Shown in pieces: positions 1-6,071 of a stretch of DNA of 6,415 nucleotides. Position numbers and translations under genes: made by a program. Source of the DNA: an uncultured Parabacteroides sp. (GTDB lineage: Bacteria > Bacteroidota > Bacteroidia > Bacteroidales > Tannerellaceae); assembly GCA_900547435.1 (NCBI GenBank), contig URGO01000162.1, positions 1-6,415 of the forward strand. Reading direction: 5' to 3'. How positions within the stretch are numbered: position 1 is the first letter of the stretch; each line of letters begins with the position of its first letter. The notes beneath the pieces were generated by a model. It was not told the origin of the DNA. It saw nothing but the letters and a program-made list of their open reading frames with translations, and did not search any database.

Positions 1-78
1 CGCGCGGCGTTCCCCGACCGATGAGTTTTTATCCTGTTTGCTAACGAATCGTTGCGTTTCTATTTGGATTCTTCACTA

Positions 79-1956
79 TTACCGGAAACGCCCCTCCAGT
101 TCCTCATCGGAAAGGAGCGTCAGGATAGTTTTACCATCGGGCGTAAGGTTGATATCCGTACAAAGGAAAAGTGAGGCCAGAAGATGATCCATTTCTTCCA
201 TAGAAAGCACTTTCCCCATCGGAATAGCTTGTGCGGAGGCCAAGGAAAAAGCAATCATATTACATATATCTTCTTGGGCTTTGCATTCCGTGTCAAGAGC
301 TTTGTCTATGATTTCCTTCAAAACAGTTACACAATCCACGCCTTCCATATTGGCCGGAATGCCATTGATGGAATAGCTGCCTCCTCCTAAATTGCTCAGA
401 TCAAAGCCGGAATAAATAAGTTCATCCATCAGTTCGGGTAATATGGCCTCTTCAGCGGGTGTCAGTTCAATCATTGCCGGGAAAAGCATTTGCTGGGAAG
501 CTGACTTCTGCTGGCTGATAGATTTCTGGTATTGTTCGAAAAGGATGCGAATATGTGCACGGTGCTGGTCGATGATAGCCATTCCGGACTTCAACGTGGT
601 GACAATATACCGGTTCTTATATTGGAAACAAGGCATAACCGAAGAAGTTGAAATGGAATCCAAAAAAGGAATACCTGCATCAGATGCAGGGGTACCAATC
701 TCTTTCCCTAATGATTGAACAGCTCGATTCTCGATACGTTTCTCAACAATCCCCTCTTCCGGAAGAATTGAAGTCCGGTCGGCTTCGAAGTTCTTATACA
801 ACTCAGACCAGTCGAAATTAGGCACTGAACCGGAACTGGGTTGGAACGGATTGTATTCCGAATCAATCTGCACCTTAGGAGCCACACCTTTCCAATCGTT
901 CTTTTTCGGGTTATACACCGGAATGTCTATACTATTCTCCTCATTGAAATCAAGCATGGGGATAGCACTTGATTTGGCTAAAGTCTCCCGTACGCAAGCC
1001 AATAGAATCTGCCAGATAGGTTGTTCGTTCTCAAACTTGATTTCTGTCTTTGTCGGATGGATATTCACGTCAATGGTGGCCGGGTCCACATTGAAATAAA
1101 TAAAATAGCTGGGCATTTCACCGGCCGGAATAAGTTGGTCATAGGCTTGCATGACCGCTTTATGGAAATAAGGATGCTTCATAAAGCGTCCGTTAACAAA
1201 GAAATATTGAAGAGCTCCTCGCTTCTTGGCGGTATCCGGTTTACCAACAAAGCCGGTTATCGTGACCAACGAACTTTCCGCATCTACCGAGAGCAGCTTT
1301 TGGTTCATATTTTTCCCATAAATATTGCTGATGCGCTGGCGCAATCCGGTTTCCGGGAGATTCAGAATTTCCGTCTCATTATGATATAAGGACATGGTTA
1401 CGGAAGGATTCACCAAGGCAATCCGTTCAAACTCATTCAAAATATTCCGAAATTCGGTTTCATTCGATTTCAAGAACTTGCGTCGTGCAGGGACATTGTA
1501 AAACAAATTCTTTACGGAGAATATGCTTCCCTCCGCGCACGAATCGGCCTCGATGGATTGCAATTGCGAACCGGCAATCTCCAGCCGGGTTCCCAATTCG
1601 GAACCTTTCAGCCGTGTGCGTAATTCCACATGAGCAACAGCTGCTATCGAAGCCAGCGCCTCGCCCCGGAATCCCATCGTATGCAAGGCGAACAAATCGT
1701 CAGCCTGAGCTATTTTGGAAGTTGCGTGCCGCTCGAAAGACATACGTGCATCGGTTTCCGACATACCTTTGCCATTATCGATTACCTGCACCAACGTCTT
1801 GCCGGCATCTTTGATATTGACCTGCACATGCGTAGCACCGGCATCGATCGAGTTCTCGACCAATTCCTTGACCACCGATGCCGGCCGTTGTATCACTTCG
1901 CCCGCCGCAATCTGGTTGGCAATGCTATCCGGAAGCAAATGAATGATATCGCTCAT
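79..1956 (-). CDS. mutL: DNA mismatch repair protein MutL
   Basis: MutL couples mismatch recognition by MutS to strand removal, acting as a dimeric ATPase in the cytoplasm. The protein is 625 residues, a normal length. The N-terminal GHKL ATPase is complete: the VVKELVENSIDAGA block at about 28-41 (with E34 and N35), DNGKGM at 60-65, RHATSK at 76-81 and GFRGEAL at 95-101. A transducer domain with VNGRFMKHPYFHK and NIHPTKTEIKF follows, then a low-complexity linker (about 335-440) and a C-terminal dimerisation domain. The start chosen is the ATG at 1956, because family proteins begin at MSDIIHLLP; an in-frame ATG six codons upstream (1974) lies inside the preceding gene. The start overlaps that gene's stop by one base (TAATG), so translation is probably coupled. 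The endonuclease motif DQHAxxExxxxE reads DQHRAHIRILFE (463-474), and the usual C-terminal Cys and CPHGRP motifs are absent (see findings). Confidence 0.97.
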   Translation of the reverse strand: MSDIIHLLPDSIANQIAAGEVIQRPASVVKELVENSIDAGATHVQVNIKDAGKTLVQVIDNGKGMSETDARMSFERHATSKIAQADDLFALHTMGFRGEALASIAAVAHVELRTRLKGSELGTRLEIAGSQLQSIEADSCAEGSIFSVKNLFYNVPARRKFLKSNETEFRNILNEFERIALVNPSVTMSLYHNETEILNLPETGLRQRISNIYGKNMNQKLLSVDAESSLVTITGFVGKPDTAKKRGALQYFFVNGRFMKHPYFHKAVMQAYDQLIPAGEMPSYFIYFNVDPATIDVNIHPTKTEIKFENEQPIWQILLACVRETLAKSSAIPMLDFNEENSIDIPVYNPKKNDWKGVAPKVQIDSEYNPFQPSSGSVPNFDWSELYKNFEADRTSILPEEGIVEKRIENRAVQSLGKEIGTPASDAGIPFLDSISTSSVMPCFQYKNRYIVTTLKSGMAIIDQHRAHIRILFEQYQKSISQQKSASQQMLFPAMIELTPAEEAILPELMDELIYSGFDLSNLGGGSYSINGIPANMEGVDCVTVLKEIIDKALDTECKAQEDICNMIAFSLASAQAIPMGKVLSMEEMDHLLASLFLCTDINLTPDGKTILTLLSDEELEGRFR

Positions 1957-2261
1957 TATTGTACCAAATACCAAAGGATTAATCCCAAAAGAATCAACGC
2001 AAAAATAAGTTTTGTGGATTTAGACTTCCTGCTGTGTGCATCTTCACCTTTCGCTACGCTTTTCTTCAGATGGCTGGTTCCTTCGATGAACGTACCTTTG
2101 ATATGCGGCTTGAAGTCCTCTTCCGCAGGCTTTTCCAGGCCCATTTCTATTCTTATCTTGCGCTTGCGTTCTTCCAGTTCTTCCTTGTGCGGATCCCAAT
2201 AAATAGGTTTGTGTTCGAACTGCCGAGGCTTACGCATCCTGTAAAATGAAGAAATTCCCAT
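1956..2261 (-). CDS. Small conserved single-TM protein upstream of mutL
   Basis: This is a 101-residue protein of unknown function. The first 80 residues are very hydrophilic and charged: an aromatic and basic start (YRMRKPRQFEHKPIYW), then a Lys/Arg/Glu-rich stretch (about 25-41) likely to be helical, then a basic patch (HSRKSKSTK). The last 18 or so residues (LIFALILLGLILWYLV) form one hydrophobic helix ending almost at the C terminus. This suggests a tail-anchored inner-membrane protein with its N terminus in the cytoplasm; there is no signal peptide. From memory, similar proteins sit next to mutL in other Bacteroidales, which fits the one-base TAATG overlap with mutL here. The first ATG (2261) is used; Met at residue 9 is an alternative. 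No Shine-Dalgarno sequence is visible, as is common in Bacteroidetes. No enzymatic motif is seen and no function is assigned. Confidence 0.85.
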   Translation of the reverse strand: MGISSFYRMRKPRQFEHKPIYWDPHKEELEERKRKIRIEMGLEKPAEEDFKPHIKGTFIEGTSHLKKSVAKGEDAHSRKSKSTKLIFALILLGLILWYLVQ

Positions 2262-2290
2262 AGTTGTCTGTATTTGTCTGTTTAATAGCG

Positions 2291-2298
2291 CAAAGATA
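2291..2298 (-). promoter_or_regulatory. Bacteroidetes -7 promoter element for the small gene and mutL
   Basis: On the minus strand this reads TATCTTTG, an exact match to the Bacteroidetes primary-sigma -7 consensus TAnnTTTG. It lies 29 bases upstream of the ATG at 2261, which would give a leader of roughly 20-25 bases. The matching -33 element (TTTG-like) is weak; only a T-rich stretch (2315-2320 region) is seen at about the right distance. The assignment rests on the motif and its position. Confidence 0.55.
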
Positions 2299-2431
2299 TA
2301 ATGAATGCATTGAATAAAAGATAGGATTAACCTATTTTTATTTCCAATCGGGACAGAAATGCTTTTAAACGGTTATTTTTATGCCGACCTTTGGAACAAA
2401 AGGATGGGACGTTTGTCTCCGTTTGTGCCTA

Positions 2432-2447
2432 CCTTTTCCCGAAAAGG
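2432..2447. other. Short hairpin in the divergent intergenic region
   Basis: CCTTTTC and GAAAAGG form a perfect 7-base inverted repeat around a two-base centre, so a realistic stem has about 6 pairs and a 4-base loop. A T-run follows about 8 bases later (2456-2460). It is too far from the T-run and too AT-rich to be a convincing terminator. It could be a regulator binding site upstream of the -7 element at 2514. Its function is unknown. Confidence 0.3.
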
Positions 2448-2513
2448 GTGCGTGCTTTTTCGCTTTCATTTTTCCTTTATGAGAATACTATTACAGGATT
2501 ATTGCATTTTTAT

Positions 2514-2521
2514 TATCTTTG
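2514..2521 (+). promoter_or_regulatory. Bacteroidetes -7 promoter element for the polysaccharide operon
   Basis: TATCTTTG matches the TAnnTTTG consensus exactly and lies 27 bases before the ATG of the UDP-glucose dehydrogenase gene, giving a short leader. The surrounding 2490-2520 stretch is AT-rich. No good TTTG-type -33 element is seen at the usual spacing; a TTG at 2502-2504 is too close. It is probably the start point for the whole ugd-flippase-glycosyltransferase operon. Confidence 0.55.
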
Positions 2522-2548
2522 CCCATCCATTAACAAATAAGACATCGT

Positions 2549-3862
2549 ATGAAAATAGCAATAGTGGGAACCGGCTATGTCGGTTTGGTGAGCGGAACTT
2601 GTTTCGCGGAGATGGGTACGGAAGTGTACTGTGTAGATGTGGATACAAAGAAAATAGAAGAATTGAATAAGGGAATCATGCCTATTTATGAGCCTGGACT
2701 GAAGGAGATGGTATTACGCAATCAGCAGGCCGGGCGTCTGCATTTCCTAACCGACCTGTCTGCTTGCCTGAACGATGTGGAGGTAGTATTTAGCGCCGTA
2801 GGAACTCCGCCCGACGAAGATGGTAGTGCAGACTTGAAATATGTACTTGAGGTGGCTCGCACGGTAGGCAAATATATGAACAAATACCTGACCATCGTGA
2901 CCAAAAGTACCGTGCCGGTAGGAACAGCCCGGAAAGTCCGGCAAGCCATCCAAGAGGAATTGAACCGCCGAGGATCAGACCTGACTTTCGATGTGGCATC
3001 AAATCCGGAATTCCTGAAAGAGGGAGCAGCCGTCAAAGACTTCTTGAGTCCTGACCGTATTGTGGTGGGGGTCGAATCCGAACGGGCCAAAGAGTTGATG
3101 ACTCGATTGTACCGTCCGTTCCTGCTAAATAATTTTCGAGTTATTTTCATGGATGTCCCTTCCGCTGAAATGACGAAATATGCAGCTAACGCCATGCTGG
3201 CTACCCGTATCAGTTTCATCAATGACATAGCCAACTTATGCGAACTGGTTGGTGCGGACGTAAATATGGTACGGAAAGGAATCGGGGCTGACCCGCGTAT
3301 AGGCAATCGTTTCCTTTATGCCGGTTGCGGTTATGGCGGTTCTTGCTTTCCGAAAGATGTAAAAGCGTTGGTAAAAACTGCGGCAGACCAAGGCTATCCG
3401 ATGCGCATCCTGCAAGCGGTGGAAGAGGTCAATGAGCAACAAAAATCCATCCTTTTCCGTAAATTAGACGCTTACTTCAGCGGTAATCTGAACGGAAAAC
3501 GCATTGCTATTTGGGGATTGGCGTTCAAACCGGAAACAGATGACATGCGCGAAGCCGCTTCGCTTATTGTCATCCGGAAACTTTTAGAGGCCGGATGCCA
3601 AGTTTCCGCATACGACCCGGTGGCCATGCCGGAAGCAAAGCGCCGTATCGGCGAGACTATCCGTTATGCCAAAGATATTTACGATGCCGTTGTGGATGCC
3701 GATGCTCTTTTGCTTATTACCGAATGGAAAGTATTCCGGATGCCTTCCTGGCAAGCTGTGAAAAAACTCATGGCGAATCCGTTGGTCATCGACGGGCGTA
3801 ATATTTATGACCCGCAAGAAATGCAAGAGTACGGATTCGAATATCATTGTATCGGACGATAA
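2549..3862 (+). CDS. ugd: UDP-glucose 6-dehydrogenase
   Basis: This cytoplasmic enzyme oxidises UDP-glucose to UDP-glucuronate in two NAD+-dependent steps, supplying an acidic sugar for capsule or exopolysaccharide. The 437-residue length is normal for the family. The N-terminal Rossmann domain begins with GTGYVG at 7-12 and has D30 at the end of the second strand (binds the NAD ribose). PIYEPGL (45-51), STVPVGT (120-126) and the NPEFLKEG block with E154 follow. The central helix carries MTKYAANA (K210), and the catalytic cysteine is C266 in GYGGSCFPKD. The C-terminal UDP-binding domain starts near 316 with GKRIAIWGLAFKPETDD. The phenylalanine in SCFPKD and the overall pattern favour UDP-glucose over GDP-mannose dehydrogenase. 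It is the first gene of its operon, with a -7 element 27 bases upstream. The flippase gene starts 2 bases after its stop. No defect is seen. Confidence 0.96.
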   Translation: MKIAIVGTGYVGLVSGTCFAEMGTEVYCVDVDTKKIEELNKGIMPIYEPGLKEMVLRNQQAGRLHFLTDLSACLNDVEVVFSAVGTPPDEDGSADLKYVLEVARTVGKYMNKYLTIVTKSTVPVGTARKVRQAIQEELNRRGSDLTFDVASNPEFLKEGAAVKDFLSPDRIVVGVESERAKELMTRLYRPFLLNNFRVIFMDVPSAEMTKYAANAMLATRISFINDIANLCELVGADVNMVRKGIGADPRIGNRFLYAGCGYGGSCFPKDVKALVKTAADQGYPMRILQAVEEVNEQQKSILFRKLDAYFSGNLNGKRIAIWGLAFKPETDDMREAASLIVIRKLLEAGCQVSAYDPVAMPEAKRRIGETIRYAKDIYDAVVDADALLLITEWKVFRMPSWQAVKKLMANPLVIDGRNIYDPQEMQEYGFEYHCIGR

Positions 3863-3864
3863 AC

Positions 3865-5319
3865 ATGGCTGAGGAATCACTTAAACAAAAGACTGCAAGA
3901 GGCCTGTTCTGGGGATTGGTCAATAATGGAACCATGCAGTTCCTGAATCTCCTTTTCGGGATTTGCCTTGGACGGCTCTTGGGGCCGGACGATTACGGAA
4001 TGGTCGGTATGCTGACAATATTTTCTTTGATTGCAGGTTCTTTGCAAGAGAGCGGATTTACCGCCGCATTAGCCAACAAGAAAGATATACGGCATGACGA
4101 TTACAATGCGGTCTTTTGGTTTTCGGCATCCGTCAGTTTCCTGCTTTATTGGATTCTTTTTTTCTGCGCACCCTTAATCGCGGATTTTTATCATCAACCG
4201 GAATTGGTCTCTTTAGGACGATATTCATTCTTAGGATTCTTTATTTCCAGCTTAGGAATCGCCCCGGCAGCTTATGTATTCCGGAATCTGCTGGTTAAAC
4301 AAAAAGCAATCGCGACAGCTCTCGGACTAATCGTCTCCGGAATAATCGGCATCACCTTGGCTTATTGCGGATTCTCTTATTGGGGACTCGCAACACAAAG
4401 TCTGTTTTATGTCGCGGTACTGAATCTCTATCTTTGGATAGTATGCCCATGGCGCCCCACCTTTACTTTTAATTTCCGCCCGATTCGGGAAATGTTCGGA
4501 TTCAGCAGCAAACTGTTGCTGACGAATATATTTGACCATATCAATAACAATCTATTTTCTATTGTTTTAGGAAAGTTTTATTCAGAAAGAGAAGTCGGGA
4601 ATTATAATCAAGCAAACAAATGGAATAACATGGGGGCTTCAACGATTTCAGGTATGGTGGCAAATGTCGCTCAACCTATTTTTGCCCAAATAGCAGATGA
4701 TAAAGAGCGGCAAGTCCGGGCTTTCCGAAAGATGTTACGTTTTACTTCGTTTATTGCATTTCCTGCTATGTTCGGTTTAGCGTTTGTTGCTCCGGAACTC
4801 ATTGTTATTACTATTACAGAGCGTTGGCTGGAGAGTGCTTATGTACTCCAAATCTTAGCGATTGGCGGAGCTTTTCAACCCATCATGAAATTGTATGCAA
4901 ACTTGTTAGTAAGTCGTGGTAAATCTAATTTCTTTTTATTGAATACAGTTGCATTAGGATTCGTTCAATTGTTGATTATGCTATTTTCTTATCCTCTTGG
5001 AATCCGAATGATGGTCTTATTGTATGTTTGTGTAAATATTTTGTGGTTGGTATTTTGGCATATTTTTGCTTATCGGGAGATACACATTTGTCTAAGATCA
5101 GTTATAAAAGACATATTACCATTTGTTTGTATTGCAGCAGGGGTTATTGGAATTGTATTCCTGTTCACCCAAAACATTACCAATATTTATTATCGCATCA
5201 TTGCCAAGGTATTTTTTACAGCCATCCTGTATATATTTCTGATGTGGTTATTAGGCTCAACAACGTTCCGTGAAAGTTTTGAATTTGTTAAGAATAAACT
5301 AAATTTACCTCGGTTATGA
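3865..5319 (+). CDS. Wzx/TuaB-type polysaccharide flippase (MOP superfamily)
   Basis: This integral inner-membrane protein of 484 residues should flip lipid-linked polysaccharide units from the cytoplasmic to the periplasmic face. It begins with a basic amphipathic stretch (SLKQKTARGLFWG). Alternating long hydrophobic segments follow along the whole length, compatible with about 12-14 membrane helices, for example near 13-35, 45-60, 77-100, 105-125 and several between 355 and 475. The LGRLLGPDDYGMVGM block (35-49) and the NNNLFSIVLGKF...EVGNYNQA region are typical of the WzxC/TuaB (Polysacc_synt_3-like) branch. The ATG at 3865 is chosen over a TTG at 3847, which lies inside ugd; family proteins start close to SLKQKT. 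Its stop overlaps the next start as ATGA. Pairing with a UDP-glucose dehydrogenase recalls tuaB/tuaD of Bacillus teichuronic acid loci, but the substrate cannot be told from sequence. The second half is clearly more AT-rich than ugd. Confidence 0.92.
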   Translation: MAEESLKQKTARGLFWGLVNNGTMQFLNLLFGICLGRLLGPDDYGMVGMLTIFSLIAGSLQESGFTAALANKKDIRHDDYNAVFWFSASVSFLLYWILFFCAPLIADFYHQPELVSLGRYSFLGFFISSLGIAPAAYVFRNLLVKQKAIATALGLIVSGIIGITLAYCGFSYWGLATQSLFYVAVLNLYLWIVCPWRPTFTFNFRPIREMFGFSSKLLLTNIFDHINNNLFSIVLGKFYSEREVGNYNQANKWNNMGASTISGMVANVAQPIFAQIADDKERQVRAFRKMLRFTSFIAFPAMFGLAFVAPELIVITITERWLESAYVLQILAIGGAFQPIMKLYANLLVSRGKSNFFLLNTVALGFVQLLIMLFSYPLGIRMMVLLYVCVNILWLVFWHIFAYREIHICLRSVIKDILPFVCIAAGVIGIVFLFTQNITNIYYRIIAKVFFTAILYIFLMWLLGSTTFRESFEFVKNKLNLPRL

Positions 5320-6071
5320 AATCATACTTCTGTACATTTGCTGATACTCGTATGTCTGTTAGTTTACATCGGATAAAACATGAGGCGGAACAATTCAATT
5401 TGTTTAATGGCATCTTCTGTTTTGACGAAAATCATTTGGATAAAACATTCAAAACAAAACATCCTGAGGTATGTTCGGACGTGCGCGGATTTGGTTATTG
5501 GGTATGGAAGCCTCAAATTATTCTTCAGACACTTACAAAAATGGACGACGGGGATGTGTTGCTTTATGCAGATGCCGGTTGCCACCTGAATTCAAAAGCA
5601 ATAAAACGTTTTATCGATTATACCAATCAGGTAAGAATAAATCAATCCGGCTTTTTGGTATTCTGCTCTCCGGCTATGCCTGAACGTTATTACACAAAAG
5701 GCGATTTGCTTGATTATTTTTCTATCCGGTCGGATTCGAAAATGACGGAAAGTGGCCAGATACAGGCAACAGCCTTTTTGATGCGGAAAGATAAACAAAC
5801 GGTAGAAGTAATTAATCGATGGCTGCAAGTTATGACTGAATATCCTAATTTGATAGATGATTCGCCTTCTCGTTCACCTAATCTGTCCGGATTCCGTGAG
5901 CACCGTCATGATCAAAGTGTATTTTCCATATTAATGAAATCCGTCCATGCACAAATTCTTCCTCTAAACCATCGATCCCGCCGCAATGTGTCATCCACAT
6001 TCCAAAACCGCCTTCAAATACTTTTGCCGGTCCGGTATAGCCATTTCGTGCCAGGCTTAAAGCATAGATAG
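5316..6071 (+). CDS. Glycosyltransferase-like protein, C terminus replaced at a junction
   Basis: The start codon overlaps the flippase stop (ATGA), so it is the third gene of the operon. Residues 1-208 resemble a family of capsule-locus proteins, usually annotated as hypothetical or glycosyltransferase-like. Visible features are an N-terminal YFCTFADTR, GFGYWVWKP at 58-66, GDVLLYADAGCH at 79-90 (a hydrophobic strand ending in an acidic DAG turn, like the metal/nucleotide-sugar site of GT-A folds, with D86), a DDSPSRSPNL stretch, and EHRHDQSVFS at 195-204. A cytoplasmic sugar transferase acting on the repeat unit is the likely role; donor and acceptor are unknown. After about residue 208 (5939) the family pattern stops. 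The remaining 43 codons to the TAG at 6069 are antisense to an MmgE/PrpD gene and should not be read as real protein. The expected last 30-50 residues of the family are therefore missing. Confidence 0.8.
   Translation: MKSYFCTFADTRMSVSLHRIKHEAEQFNLFNGIFCFDENHLDKTFKTKHPEVCSDVRGFGYWVWKPQIILQTLTKMDDGDVLLYADAGCHLNSKAIKRFIDYTNQVRINQSGFLVFCSPAMPERYYTKGDLLDYFSIRSDSKMTESGQIQATAFLMRKDKQTVEVINRWLQVMTEYPNLIDDSPSRSPNLSGFREHRHDQSVFSILMKSVHAQILPLNHRSRRNVSSTFQNRLQILLPVRYSHFVPGLKHR

Larger units (their letters stand above)
2262..2548. other. Divergent intergenic region
   Basis: These 287 bases separate the mutL-side operon (minus) from the polysaccharide operon (plus). They hold one Bacteroidetes -7 element for each direction, near the two ends, a short hairpin in the middle (2432-2447) and a repeated octamer close to the minus-strand start codon. 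No open frame here has recognisable protein features. I see no tRNA, riboswitch or transposon remnant, and no UpxY/UpxZ-type regulator gene of the kind that heads many Bacteroides capsule loci. Confidence 0.7.

Noticed and set aside
1..78. Possible beginning of another minus-strand gene downstream of mutL
   Set aside because: One minus-strand frame is open from the mutL stop region to the window edge, but it has no ATG, GTG or TTG start in suitable context and no recognisable motif. No feature can be supported in these 78 bases.
1630..2202. A 190-codon open frame on the plus strand across the mutL start and the small gene
   Set aside because: It is antisense to two well-supported genes, its translation has no recognisable domain, and it has no promoter or neighbour logic.
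2359..2670. A 103-codon plus-strand open frame running from the intergenic region into ugd
   Set aside because: It overlaps the true start of ugd in another frame, and its translation is low in recognisable features. The ugd start is firm because of the Rossmann motif at its N terminus.
2722..3306. A 194-codon minus-strand open frame inside ugd
   Set aside because: It is a shadow of the conserved ugd coding sequence, with Ser/Thr/Arg-rich noise and no domain.
3847..3864. TTG start six codons upstream for the flippase
   Set aside because: It lies inside the conserved end of ugd. The ATG at 3865 gives the expected N terminus and a 2-base gap.
5900..6000. Insertion sequence or phage attachment site at the junction
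   Set aside because: No transposase, terminal inverted repeat, target duplication, tRNA or integrase is seen on either side.
5940..6071. The tail of the glycosyltransferase frame as a novel C-terminal domain or overlapping gene
   Set aside because: It is exactly antisense to conserved MmgE/PrpD codons and has no resemblance to the end of the glycosyltransferase family, so it is read-through over a junction.
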